A stretch of DNA of 64,000 bases from Neolewinella maritima (GCF_923081025.1 NZ_CAKLPZ010000001.1:1736001-1800000), one strand, 5' to 3'; positions 1 to 7,578 are shown, counted from the stretch's first letter. A program made the numbers and translations. Notes: generated by a model from the sequence alone, not told the origin.

Positions 1-788
1 GGCGCGTGGTGCGCAGCCGCTCGGAGTATATCTACGTAGCCACCAAGTGCGGCCGGCAGATCGCGCCGCATACCGCCGATAACTACACCGTCAAGGGCCT
101 GCGGAAGTACGTAGAGGACAGTCTGCAACGCATGAAGATCGAACGCATCGACCTCATTCAGTTACACTGTATGCCCACCGATGCATACTACCGGCCGGAG
201 CTATTCGGAGTCTTCGAGCGGCTGCGGGAGGAGGGTAAAGTACAGCACCTGGGCGTAAGCGTGGAGAAGGTCGAAGAGGCGATCAAAGCGATGGAGTACG
301 AGAACGTAGCTACCGTGCAGATCATTTTCAACCTGTTCCGGCAGCGGCCCTCGGAACTGTTTTTTGACCTAGTCCGACAGCACGATATTGGCGTCATCGC
401 ACGCGTCCCGCTGGCTAGCGGACTGCTGACCGGGAAATTCTCTGCCCAGTCTACCTTCGGGGAGGGTGACCACCGGCAGTATAACCGCGAGGGGGAGGCC
501 TTCGACCGCGGGGAGACTTTTAGCGGGGTTGATTATGAATTGGGACTTCAGGCTGTAGCAAAGCTGAAGGAGCTGTTTCCCGGAGAAGAGAACCTGGCGC
601 CGATCGCGCTGCAGTGGATCCTGAGCTTCGGGGAAGTCAGCTGCATCATTCCTGGTGCCTCGAAGGTTGAGCACCTCCGCAGTAATGTGGGGGCAGTGGA
701 TCGTGCGCCGCTCACGGAAGCGCAGCTGCGGAGTATGAATAAGATCTACCGTCAGATGATCAAACCCGCGGTACACCAACTATGGTAA
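1..788 (+). CDS. Aldo/keto reductase, 5' end outside the window
   Basis: Partial gene: the reading frame is open to the left edge, so the true start lies upstream and the GTG at 6 is internal. About 260 residues remain, most of the (beta/alpha)8 barrel of an NAD(P)H-dependent aldo/keto reductase. The visible VATKCG segment carries the catalytic lysine and LIQLHC the active-site histidine; the N-terminal Asp and Tyr of the tetrad are missing with the start. The C-terminal IIPGASKVEHLRSN segment matches the nucleotide-binding region of this family. Substrate cannot be read from sequence. It converges with a small membrane-protein gene, with a stem-loop between them. Confidence 0.9.
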   Translation, partial: RVVRSRSEYIYVATKCGRQIAPHTADNYTVKGLRKYVEDSLQRMKIERIDLIQLHCMPTDAYYRPELFGVFERLREEGKVQHLGVSVEKVEEAIKAMEYENVATVQIIFNLFRQRPSELFFDLVRQHDIGVIARVPLASGLLTGKFSAQSTFGEGDHRQYNREGEAFDRGETFSGVDYELGLQAVAKLKELFPGEENLAPIALQWILSFGEVSCIIPGASKVEHLRSNVGAVDRAPLTEAQLRSMNKIYRQMIKPAVHQLW

Positions 789-796
789 ATAAAAAA

Positions 797-824
797 CGGG
801 CACGCTACTGGAGTAGCGCGCCCG
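797..824 (-). terminator. Stem-loop terminator between convergent genes
   Basis: A 12-bp stem with one A-C mismatch closes over a very small loop (CGGGC/GCCCG outer arm, CGCTACT/AGTAGCG inner arm). Six A residues at 791-796 become a T tract on the minus strand, so it is a canonical intrinsic terminator for the minus-strand gene at 845-1063. It may also stop readthrough from the plus-strand reductase, but there is no T tract on that side. Confidence 0.8.
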
Positions 825-844
825 TATGGTCTCGACGGTTGATG

Positions 845-1063
845 CTAGAATAAGTAAGCTAGCAGCAGTACCAGTAGCGTGATGAGTAGGCTACCGATCA
901 CTGCGGTGGCTACGTCCTGACGCCGCGCGCGGGGCAGTGCCGACCGACGGGCTGCCAGCCGTAGACCATCGGGTTTACCCAGCTGCGCAGCCGCAATGGC
1001 GCGGTTCAGCCGGCTATTCTGCAGCGTGCTGCCAGTAGGGCGGGGGATGTGTGGATTTGTCAT
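845..1063 (-). CDS. Small single-pass membrane protein, unknown function
   Basis: 72 residues. The first 50 are basic and hydrophilic (an Arg/Ala-rich stretch around residues 25-48), followed by one hydrophobic segment at about 51-71 that reaches the C terminus, giving a predicted tail-anchored or C-terminally anchored topology with the basic part in the cytoplasm. No family recognised. The reading frame is supported by a TTG-N20-GACCTTTG promoter upstream and a terminator directly downstream, which make a complete single-gene transcription unit. It could still be a chance frame. Confidence 0.6.
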   Translation of the reverse strand: MTNPHIPRPTGSTLQNSRLNRAIAAAQLGKPDGLRLAARRSALPRARRQDVATAVIGSLLITLLVLLLAYLF

Positions 1064-1101
1064 ACTAAAGGGGTTTGTAACTAGGGGTCTGAAATCGCCC
1101 G

Positions 1102-1132
1102 CAAAGGTCGGGGTATTCTAGCTCAGTTGCAA
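1102..1132 (-). promoter_or_regulatory. Bacteroidota-type promoter for the small membrane protein
   Basis: On the minus strand: TTG (1132-1130), 20 bases, then GACCTTTG (1109-1102), one base off the TAnnTTTG -7 consensus. The box lies 38 bases before the ATG at 1063. Confidence 0.5.
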
Positions 1133-1269
1133 CAGCTACTACGAATAGTATTCTGTATCGCTAATGTATCTACCTAGCCGAACGAATTATATTCTGCACC
1201 GCAGTGTGTGCCGATTCCCTTTAACACTGTTAGCACCCGGGCCCAATTATATACCTCGTAGATGGAGTG

Positions 1270-2514
1270 TTAAAGTTTTCCCTTCTTCCTGCCTTTTTTC
1301 TTACGCATCACCTCCTCGGTTTCGTCCAGCAGATCCTGCAATCCCAACTGGTCTAGTTTAGTGAGCGTGAGGGTCTCGCGGTACTGGCTGCGATTCAGGT
1401 CTACAATGCGGATGGTGGTGCCGGTATACTGCTCGATGGCCTGCAGCAGGGGTACTTCGTTGGGGGCGCAAAACGAGTAGGCTACGCCACGCTGCTTTCC
1501 CCGTCCGGTGCGTCCTACCCGGTGTACGTAGTAGTCGGGCTGCTCGGGCAGGTCGTAGTTGATCACATGGGTAACGTCCGCAATATCGATGCCGCGGGCG
1601 CTCACGTCCGTAGCGACCATCACGCGTTCGTCACCTGCGCGGAATGCGGTCAGGGCGTCTTCCCGCTCCCGCTGCTGTAGTTCCCCGTGGAGTAGTAGAG
1701 CGGTCAATTCTACCCGCTGCAGTGCCTTGACCACCCGTTCGGCCCGGACCCTGGTACGGGTGAAGACCAGCAGTTTAGCCTCCGGATTTTCCTTGATAAA
1801 GCGCTCGAGAAAGAAGCGCTTATCGTCCATAGCGATGAATACCACCGCATGATCGACCTGCTTGCTCACCGGATCTTTGGGAGAGATCTGAATGCGGATC
1901 GGATTGCGGACTAGTGAATACGCCAGCTTTTTGATCTTCTCATCGATGGTAGCCGAGAAGAACAGGGTTTGGTGCTTGCGCTTCAGGTGACCGATCACGC
2001 CACGAATATCGTCGATGAAGCCCAGGTCTAGCATCAGATCCGCCTCGTCGAGGACCAGGATATCCACCCGTTCCAGCCGCAGCACCTTGCGACCCAGCAG
2101 GTCGTACATCCTACCGGGAGTGGTGATGAGCACGTCCAGCTCGCGCGTAAGTTGAGCGATCTGTGGCTCGATCTCTACACCGCCGGTTAGTCCCAGTACC
2201 TTCACGCCGGTGCCATCGGCGAGCGCGGTAAACACCTCGGTCAGCTGCAGGGCTAGCTCTCGCGTAGGCACCATAACCAGGCACCCCAGTCCAGTTTCCC
2301 GCCACTGCGTTTCCTTGCGCTCCTGCAGCTTCTGCAGGATCGGGATCGCAAAGGCCGCCGTCTTACCCGTACCCGTCTGCGCAATGGCCAGAATATCCTC
2401 ATCCTCCAGGATCGGACGGATAGCGCGGTACTGAATATCGGTGGGTCTGCGCCAGCCCTGCCGGTCGATACTCTGCTTGAGCGCAGGAGAGAGGGGATAG
2501 TCGCTGAATTTCAC
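1270..2514 (-). CDS. DEAD-box ATP-dependent RNA helicase
   Basis: 414 residues with a GTG start. It unwinds RNA duplexes using ATP, typically in ribosome assembly or mRNA turnover. Ordered motifs are visible: Q-motif region about 20-28 (GWRRPTDIQ), motif I AQTGTGKT (45-52), PTRELALQ (83-90), DEAD (156-159), SAT (187-189), then ATDVSARGID and HRVGRTGR in the second RecA lobe. It ends in a short basic tail (KKKGRKKGKL), a common RNA-binding extension in RhlE/DeaD-type proteins. A TACCTTG box (2526-2520) lies 5 bases upstream of the GTG, so the message may be nearly leaderless. Which helicase subgroup it belongs to is not resolved. Confidence 0.95.
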   Translation of the reverse strand: MKFSDYPLSPALKQSIDRQGWRRPTDIQYRAIRPILEDEDILAIAQTGTGKTAAFAIPILQKLQERKETQWRETGLGCLVMVPTRELALQLTEVFTALADGTGVKVLGLTGGVEIEPQIAQLTRELDVLITTPGRMYDLLGRKVLRLERVDILVLDEADLMLDLGFIDDIRGVIGHLKRKHQTLFFSATIDEKIKKLAYSLVRNPIRIQISPKDPVSKQVDHAVVFIAMDDKRFFLERFIKENPEAKLLVFTRTRVRAERVVKALQRVELTALLLHGELQQREREDALTAFRAGDERVMVATDVSARGIDIADVTHVINYDLPEQPDYYVHRVGRTGRGKQRGVAYSFCAPNEVPLLQAIEQYTGTTIRIVDLNRSQYRETLTLTKLDQLGLQDLLDETEEVMRKKKGRKKGKL

Positions 2515-2578
2515 ACCCGCAAGGTAAGCCGTAGGGGCGGGGCCGCAGGATGCAATGCATGGGAAATACGTAATCTGC

Positions 2579-2609
2579 TTGGCTTAGTTTATTATATAAG
2601 CTATCTTTG
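2579..2609 (+). promoter_or_regulatory. Promoter for pncA
   Basis: TTG (2579-2581), 20 bases, TATCTTTG (2602-2609): an exact match to the Bacteroidota primary-sigma pattern TTG-N19-20-TAnnTTTG. The ATG of pncA is 20 bases downstream. Confidence 0.75.
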
Positions 2610-2629
2610 CCACAAGCCATCCACCTCCC

Positions 2630-3256
2630 ATGACTGCACTGATCGTAGTAGACCTTCAAGTAGACTTCATGCCTACCGGTATGCTCCCCGTACCGGAGGG
2701 CGATCGGGTGGTGCCACTGGCGAATCGGCTTATGCCGCACTATACTACGGTGGTCGCTACTCAGGATTGGCATCCCGCTGACCACGGGTCGTTTGCCGCC
2801 AACCACCCCTGGCGTAAACCGGGGCAGACCATCGATCTGCACGGCCTGTCGCAGGTCCTCTGGCCTATTCACTGCGTGCAGGGCAGCTGGGGTGCAGAGT
2901 TTGTAGACCAGCTGGACACCGACCGGGTATCTAAAGTATTCTGGAAGGGTACGGATCCGACGATCGACAGCTACTCCGGCTTTTACGACAACGGGCACCG
3001 TAAATCGACCGGTCTGGCCGAGTGGCTGCGCGGGCGCGGGGTGACGGAAGTTCACGTCCTGGGTCTAGCTGCAGACTACTGCGTGAAGTATACTGTCTTG
3101 GACGCGCTACGGGAGGGCTTCGATACCGTTCTGATTGAAGATGCCACGCGGGGTGTGGAACTTGCTCCGGGTGATGTAGCACGGGCCATCGCGGAAATGC
3201 GCACGGCGGGTGCCCGGATCGTGCAGTCGCAGGACCTTAGCTTAGTGAAAAATTAA
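2630..3256 (+). CDS. pncA: Nicotinamidase (pyrazinamidase-type)
   Basis: 208 residues, usual family length. It hydrolyses nicotinamide to nicotinate and ammonia in NAD salvage, in the cytoplasm. The Asp-Lys-Cys triad of the isochorismatase-like fold is visible: D8 (VVDLQVDF), K106 (VFWKGTDP) and C151 (AADYCVKYT). Metal ligands D46, H48 and H52 sit in TQDWHPADHGSFA. A consensus promoter lies immediately upstream. The next gene begins 5 bases after the stop, so the two are probably co-transcribed, although no metabolic link is evident. Confidence 0.95.
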   Translation: MTALIVVDLQVDFMPTGMLPVPEGDRVVPLANRLMPHYTTVVATQDWHPADHGSFAANHPWRKPGQTIDLHGLSQVLWPIHCVQGSWGAEFVDQLDTDRVSKVFWKGTDPTIDSYSGFYDNGHRKSTGLAEWLRGRGVTEVHVLGLAADYCVKYTVLDALREGFDTVLIEDATRGVELAPGDVARAIAEMRTAGARIVQSQDLSLVKN

Positions 3257-3261
3257 GACCA

Positions 3262-4197
3262 ATGGTACAGTCACGCCGCTCCTTCATCTATCGCTCCGTC
3301 TGCGTTACGGCCAGCCTTGGTTTACTCGGATGTGCTGCCGGGGAGCAGGGCAAATCATCACCCGTTACCGCAATGAGCGAATCCAATACCATTCCTTACC
3401 TAGATACATTAGGCATCCAGTTGTACACCGTACGCGAACAGATGGCGGAGGATCCCGCGACTACGCTGCGTGCGCTAGCCGATCTGGGCTACCGACAGGT
3501 AGAGCTAATGGATACACGTGACATTGCGCGCCTGAAGCCCATTTGCGATGAGCTGGGCCTATCGGTTAACAGCAGTTTCATGCAGTGGACGGCTATCACC
3601 GGTCGGTGGGATCTGGTACCGGACACGCCGCCTATCACTACGGATGAGGTGTTCGAGCAGGCGAACGCAGGTGGTGTATCTCACGTGGTGTTCGGCTATC
3701 TGCGACCCGAGGAGCGTACATCGGCTGATGACTGGAAGCGCCACATTGAAGGTATCAACGAGGCCGGGCTTACCGCGCGCAAGGCCGGCCTATCGCTGGC
3801 CTACCACAACCACAACTTCGAGTGGGAGCCGGTAGACGGCACGATCGGTTGGGAGCTGCTGCTGGCCGAGCTCGACGGATCCCTGGTCCCTTTCGAGTTG
3901 GACCTAGGCTGGGCAAGTCTGGCCGGGCAGGATCCCGCGAGCGTGCTGGAGCAGGTCAGTGACCGGGTGAGGTTGCTACACGTCAAGGACCTCAACGATG
4001 TACCCCAGCACGTAACCATTGCATCCATGCCGTCAGCCACCTTTACGGAGCTCGGCACGGGCAGACTGGATATTCCGCAACTGATGCGGATGGGTAAGGA
4101 GTATGGCGTCGAGCACTGCTTCTACGAGCAGGACCACAACTGGCATCCGGACGCGCTGGGCAGCGCCCGTAGTAGTATAGAATTCTTGCGCAGCTAG
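3262..4197 (+). CDS. Exported sugar phosphate isomerase/epimerase-like TIM-barrel protein
   Basis: 311 residues of the xylose isomerase-like (AP endonuclease 2) barrel family. The N terminus shows a twin-arginine motif (SRRSFIYR, residues 4-11) followed by a hydrophobic stretch and a lipobox-like LLGC with C24, so it is probably exported folded and lipid-anchored. Metal-binding barrel motifs are seen: SLAYHNHNFEW, VPFELDLGWA, VRLLHVKDL and the terminal CFYEQDHNW. Proteins of this group in Bacteroidota act on sugars or keto-sugars; the substrate here is unknown. A DUF1080 protein, often a partner in 3-keto-glycoside metabolism, occurs at 39.4 kb but is not adjacent. Confidence 0.88.
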   Translation: MVQSRRSFIYRSVCVTASLGLLGCAAGEQGKSSPVTAMSESNTIPYLDTLGIQLYTVREQMAEDPATTLRALADLGYRQVELMDTRDIARLKPICDELGLSVNSSFMQWTAITGRWDLVPDTPPITTDEVFEQANAGGVSHVVFGYLRPEERTSADDWKRHIEGINEAGLTARKAGLSLAYHNHNFEWEPVDGTIGWELLLAELDGSLVPFELDLGWASLAGQDPASVLEQVSDRVRLLHVKDLNDVPQHVTIASMPSATFTELGTGRLDIPQLMRMGKEYGVEHCFYEQDHNWHPDALGSARSSIEFLRS

Positions 4198-4225
4198 TGG
4201 GTTAGGGTAGGGGAGGCCTATGGCG

Positions 4226-4233
4226 TACCTTTG
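4226..4233 (+). promoter_or_regulatory. -7 box upstream of rimO
   Basis: TACCTTTG matches TAnnTTTG exactly and lies 20 bases before the ATG at 4254. No TTG is found at the proper -33 spacing, so the promoter is only partly supported. Confidence 0.5.
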
Positions 4234-4253
4234 CGGCCGATAAGCAGCAGTGC

Positions 4254-5567
4254 ATGAAGACCAAGACCCTACGGCCGGATAAAGTGAACGTGATCACCCT
4301 GGGTTGTTCCAAGAACCTGGTAGACAGCGAAAACCTGATCACCCAGCTTCAGGCCAATGACTACGCCGTAGCCCACGATAGCAACGATGCGGCTAATATC
4401 GTCATCGTCAACACCTGCGGATTCATCGACCTAGCGAAAGAAGAAAGTGTCAATACCATTCTCGACTATGCCGACCGGAAGTCACGCGGCGAGATCGAGC
4501 GGCTCTACGTTACCGGCTGTTTGAGCCAGCGGTATAAGGATAATCTAGAGGCGGAAATTCCCGAGGTAGATGCCTACTTCGGTACCATGGAACTGCCCGG
4601 TCTGCTAGCTAGACTGGAGGCGGATTACAAACACGATCTGATCGGTGAGCGGTTTATCACTACGCCAGAGCACTACGCCTATCTGAAGATCAGCGAAGGC
4701 TGCAACCGCACCTGCTCGTTCTGCGCCATTCCGTTAATGCGGGGCGATCATGTAAGCCGGCCGATTGAAGAACTGGTCCGACAGGCGGAAAACTTTGCCC
4801 GCAACGGGGTGAAGGAGCTCATCCTCATTGCGCAGGAACTGACCTACTACGGGCTGGACCTGTACAAGCGCCGCATGCTGCCCACCCTGCTCGAGGCGCT
4901 GGCTGCGGTGGAGGGCATTGCCTGGATCCGGCTGCATTACGCCTATCCGTCCAAGTTTCCCCGTGACATCTTCGACGTGATGGCCCAGCAACCTAAGGTG
5001 TGTAACTACCTGGACATTCCCCTGCAGCACGGCTCGAATGCCGTACTGCAACGTATGCGCCGGCAGGTGACGCGGGCCGAGACGACTGACCTGATCGAGC
5101 ACGCCCGACTGGTGGTACCCGGTATCGCGATCCGCACAACCTTTCTAGTAGGCTATCCCGGTGAGACGGAGGAGGAGTTTGAGGAGATGTGTGATTTTGT
5201 CCGCGAGATGCGGTTTGAGCGGCTCGGCGTATTCCAGTATAGTCACGAAGAAGACACCCGGGCCTTCGAGGTAGCGGACGACGTGCCGGCGGAGGTTAAG
5301 GCCGACCGCGCCAATCGACTCATGGCTATTCAGCAGGAGATCAGCTACGACCTGAATCAGGAACGCGTAGGCGAGGTCGTACCGGTCCTCATCGACCGCA
5401 AGGACGGGGCGACCTACGTCGGCCGTACGCCCTACGATAGTCCGGACGTCGACAACGAGGTACACATCGCGGCTACTACCGCCTACCTGCGGGTGGGGGA
5501 CCTGGTCACCGCACGCATCGTGAGCGCCACCGAATATGATTTATTGGCCGAACTGATTGTGGACTAG
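4254..5567 (+). CDS. rimO: Ribosomal protein S12 methylthiotransferase RimO
   Basis: 437 residues. A radical-SAM enzyme that methylthiolates the conserved aspartate of ribosomal protein S12. The N-terminal methylthiotransferase domain provides three cysteines (C18 in LGCSKN, C55 in NTCGF, C89 in TGCLSQ) for the auxiliary iron-sulfur cluster. The radical-SAM CxxxCxxC is C150, C154, C157 (CNRTCSFC), followed by AIPLMRGDH, typical of RimO rather than MiaB. The C-terminal part fits a TRAM domain. The gene stands alone with its own -7 box and is followed by two tRNA genes. Confidence 0.96.
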   Translation: MKTKTLRPDKVNVITLGCSKNLVDSENLITQLQANDYAVAHDSNDAANIVIVNTCGFIDLAKEESVNTILDYADRKSRGEIERLYVTGCLSQRYKDNLEAEIPEVDAYFGTMELPGLLARLEADYKHDLIGERFITTPEHYAYLKISEGCNRTCSFCAIPLMRGDHVSRPIEELVRQAENFARNGVKELILIAQELTYYGLDLYKRRMLPTLLEALAAVEGIAWIRLHYAYPSKFPRDIFDVMAQQPKVCNYLDIPLQHGSNAVLQRMRRQVTRAETTDLIEHARLVVPGIAIRTTFLVGYPGETEEEFEEMCDFVREMRFERLGVFQYSHEEDTRAFEVADDVPAEVKADRANRLMAIQQEISYDLNQERVGEVVPVLIDRKDGATYVGRTPYDSPDVDNEVHIAATTAYLRVGDLVTARIVSATEYDLLAELIVD

Positions 5568-5587
5568 GCGGGTGTTGCCTACATTTG
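5557..5587 (+). promoter_or_regulatory. Promoter of tRNA-Leu(CAA)
   Basis: TTG (5557-5559), 20 bases, TACATTTG (5580-5587), an exact Bacteroidota -33/-7 match. The -33 element overlaps the last codons of rimO. The mature tRNA begins 22 bases after the box. Confidence 0.75.
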
Positions 5588-5609
5588 GCCCCGCATCAAC
5601 GACGTACCT

Positions 5610-5691
5610 GCCGCCATGGCGGAATTGGTAGACGCGCTGGATTCAAAATCCAGTTCCTTCGGGAGTGTGGGTTCGATTCCCACTGGCGGTA
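5610..5691 (+). tRNA. tRNA-Leu, anticodon CAA
   Basis: 82 bases, class II with a long variable arm. Acceptor GCCGCCA (5610-5616) pairs with TGGCGGT (5684-5690), discriminator A at 5691. Anticodon stem CTGGA/TCCAG encloses loop TTCAAAA, anticodon CAA, reading UUG. T arm is GTGGG-TTCGATT-CCCAC. The CCA end is not encoded. Confidence 0.96.
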
Positions 5692-5694
5692 CGC

Positions 5695-5719
5695 AAGACT
5701 GGTAAAAAGTTACCGTCTT
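5695..5719 (+). terminator. Stem-loop after tRNA-Leu(CAA)
   Basis: AAGAC/GTCTT and GGTAA/TTACC arms form a 10-bp stem with one bulged T and an AAAG loop, followed by ATTT. It starts 3 bases after the tRNA and separates it from the next promoter, whose TTG begins at 5722. Confidence 0.65.
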
Positions 5720-5721
5720 AT

Positions 5722-5751
5722 TTGCATATCACGTGGGCCGGTCTATCTTTG
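5722..5751 (+). promoter_or_regulatory. Promoter of tRNA-Leu(CAG)
   Basis: TTG (5722-5724), 19 bases, TATCTTTG (5744-5751): exact match to the consensus. The tRNA starts 26 bases after the box. Confidence 0.78.
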
Positions 5752-5776
5752 CCGCCCATTAGCGTATATCGCTCCT

Positions 5777-5860
5777 GCCGGAGTGATGAAACTGGTAGAC
5801 ATGCACGTTTCAGAGGCGTGTGCTTTTACGAGCGTGGGGGTTCGACTCCCCCCTCCGGCA
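5777..5860 (+). tRNA. tRNA-Leu, anticodon CAG
   Basis: 84 bases, class II. Acceptor GCCGGAG (5777-5783) pairs with CTCCGGC (5853-5859), discriminator A at 5860. Anticodon stem CACGT/GCGTG encloses TTCAGAG, anticodon CAG, reading CUG. T arm is GGGGG-TTCGACT-CCCCC. The CCA end is not encoded. It has its own promoter and terminator although another tRNA-Leu lies just upstream. Confidence 0.95.
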
Positions 5861-5880
5861 CAGAACTTCCTAGTTCTATC

Positions 5881-5915
5881 AGGCCTCGATCCTTCACCGG
5901 GTCGGGGCCTTTTTT
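5881..5915 (+). terminator. Intrinsic terminator after tRNA-Leu(CAG)
   Basis: AGGCCTCGA (5881-5889) pairs with TCGGGGCCT (5902-5910); three further inner pairs bring the stem to about 12 bp over a 6-base loop. A six-T tract follows. The tract overlaps the stop codon (5914-5916) of the opposing gene. Confidence 0.88.
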
Positions 5916-6993
5916 ATTGGGGTCTCCGCTCGGCTCCGTTCACGCGCATCACGAAGGCATCCGGGGTGTAGCGGTCGCGGACATCGGCTAGTACGCGCTG
6001 TAGCTCGGCGTCCGTACCGTAGCGCACCGTCAGGCCGACGCGGGTATTGCGGCCTTCCGCTTCGGTGTACGGCGTATAGCCCGCCGCCTCCAACCTGCCG
6101 GTCTGCTTGCGGACGTTGCGCTGACGTCCGAATAGTCCGATCGCGATCACGGCCACATTATCGGTCGCAGCAGTTCCGGTCGAGCTACGGGGGGGAGAAG
6201 TGGTCGCTACGGAAGGAGTGGACGGCGCTGGCACGGACGGCGAGCTAGCTGTACCAGTAGTTGGCTGATTTAGACGGGGAGGGGGGGCGGGCTTAACCTC
6301 CCGGGCGGGTACGGGCGGCAGTTGTTGTGGGCTGGGAGCAGGCGGATCGATGGTTCGCGGACCGGGGGAGGGTGCCGTGGTACTAGCTTCCTGGTCTTCC
6401 AGCAGTACGCCGATCGTGCCGGCAAGCCGGAATACCAGAAAGATGGCGAGCAGTACACCGACCATACCGGCAAGGTACCAGGGCCACTGGGTAGCCACGC
6501 GGACTGAAGAAGCGCCAGTGGCTACTTCGGTGCTATCTGCTTTTCGGCTTCGTTTGGTAGATCCCGTGGATGTACCTGCTGCCGCTGCCCGCTCGTTGCG
6601 TACAATAGCACGCACGGGAACGCTGGGTAAGCCATAGCTGGTCTTACTTAAGTTTCCCGCCCCGGGGGTGAAGCGTACCTCATTTTGCTGTTGGTATAGC
6701 TTGCCGATCCCGGGAAGCGTGACGGACTGATCGTCCGTGAGGGTAGCAAGGAGTCGGCGCAGGTAGGCGTCCAGGTCGGCCGTAGGGCCCAGCTCATTGC
6801 GGAGTCGGCCATCGTCAGTGACCAGGTTAGCGTTGAAGGTGACGTACTTGGACGGGGGGGAGGCGGTCCCTTCCATCAGGCTGACCAGCGCGGGTTGCGC
6901 CTCTACGACCAGGGTGCCGATACCAGGCAAGCATACCCGTCCGTCCTCCATTAACAGCGTGCGCAGGGCGGCCTCGATCGTAGACTGACTCAT
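5914..6993 (-). CDS. HU-domain (CCDC81-like), transmembrane, SPOR protein
   Basis: 359 residues. Residues 1-115 look like the two bacterial CCDC81-type HU domains (repeated LPGIGTL/LPGIGKLY at 22-28 and 94-100). A basic linker (TKRSRKADS) precedes one transmembrane helix at about 171-190. A long Pro/Ser/Thr-rich periplasmic stretch runs from about 205 to 275. A C-terminal SPOR domain (about 280-355) is expected to bind glycan strands lacking stem peptides at division sites. The predicted topology is HU inside, SPOR in the periplasm. The family is known in Bacteroidota but its role is not established. An exact -7 box sits 4 bases before the ATG. Confidence 0.85.
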   Translation of the reverse strand: MSQSTIEAALRTLLMEDGRVCLPGIGTLVVEAQPALVSLMEGTASPPSKYVTFNANLVTDDGRLRNELGPTADLDAYLRRLLATLTDDQSVTLPGIGKLYQQQNEVRFTPGAGNLSKTSYGLPSVPVRAIVRNERAAAAGTSTGSTKRSRKADSTEVATGASSVRVATQWPWYLAGMVGVLLAIFLVFRLAGTIGVLLEDQEASTTAPSPGPRTIDPPAPSPQQLPPVPAREVKPAPPPRLNQPTTGTASSPSVPAPSTPSVATTSPPRSSTGTAATDNVAVIAIGLFGRQRNVRKQTGRLEAAGYTPYTEAEGRNTRVGLTVRYGTDAELQRVLADVRDRYTPDAFVMRVNGAERRPQ

Positions 6994-6997
6994 GCTC

Positions 6998-7005
6998 CAA
7001 ATGTA
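6998..7005 (-). promoter_or_regulatory. -7 box 4 bases from the HU/SPOR start codon
   Basis: Minus-strand TACATTTG (7005-6998) is an exact TAnnTTTG match, and only four bases (GAGC) separate it from the ATG at 6993. Transcription would begin at or next to the start codon, so a leaderless mRNA is predicted. No CAA (TTG on the minus strand) is present at -33 spacing. Confidence 0.5.
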
Positions 7006-7023
7006 CAGATTGACCGGCGAAGC

Positions 7024-7578
7024 CTAGTTGAAGCGTACCTCCTCGTCCATCTCGGCAATGACGGAGAAGGTGCTACCCTTGTTGGACATCACCTGCGACC
7101 ACAGGCGTTCCGGCCGGGTCTTGAACAAGTAGTTGGGGTACATGGGCGCGGGTACCCAACTGCCGAGCTGCAACTCCTCCAGCAGCTGCTGGGGGGACCA
7201 GCCGCTGTAGCCGACAAAGAAGCGAACGTCGCGTGGGGTGAGTAGGCCCTGTGCGATCAGCGCGCGGAGCTTTTCGTAATTCCCTCCCCAGTAGACCCCC
7301 TTGCTAATTTCCTCACTCCCTTCGATCAGATCACCCTTGCGGTGCAGGTAGTGGACCGTGTCGGTAGCTACGGGACCGCCGTAATAGATCGGCGCGTTGA
7401 AGTCCGGAAAGTTATCCACCAGCTGATCTACCCGCATATTGACCCGGCGGTTGAGGATAAAGCCTAGGCTGCCCTCCTGGGTATGCTCCACCAGTAAAAC
7501 CGTGGCGCGTCGGAAATTACTGTCGAGCATGAAGGGTTCGGCTAGCAGAACAATGCCGGAATGAAGGTCGAGCGCCAT
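7024..7578 (-). CDS. YqgE/AlgH family protein
   Basis: 184 residues from the chosen ATG at 7578 (MALDLHSG...), the usual family length. An in-frame start 66 bases upstream (7644) would add an unconserved Arg/Pro-rich extension. Family hallmarks are seen: near-N-terminal LLAEPF, GSLGFILNRR, YYGGPV and FFVGYSGWSPQQLL. YqgE/AlgH proteins are widespread; the biochemical role is unknown and the historical link to alginate regulation does not apply here. It is transcribed in the same direction as the HU/SPOR gene, 30 bases upstream of it. Confidence 0.9.
   Translation of the reverse strand: MALDLHSGIVLLAEPFMLDSNFRRATVLLVEHTQEGSLGFILNRRVNMRVDQLVDNFPDFNAPIYYGGPVATDTVHYLHRKGDLIEGSEEISKGVYWGGNYEKLRALIAQGLLTPRDVRFFVGYSGWSPQQLLEELQLGSWVPAPMYPNYLFKTRPERLWSQVMSNKGSTFSVIAEMDEEVRFN

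Noticed and set aside
1164-1361. 65-codon plus-strand frame near the helicase 3' end
   Set aside because: Overlaps the helicase on the opposite strand and shows no protein pattern.
2399-3055. 218-codon minus-strand frame across the helicase start and pncA
   Set aside because: Antisense shadow of pncA, with proline- and arginine-rich low-information content.
5585-5991. Plus-strand open frames across the two tRNA-Leu genes
   Set aside because: They run straight through the tRNA structures and terminators, so they are chance frames.
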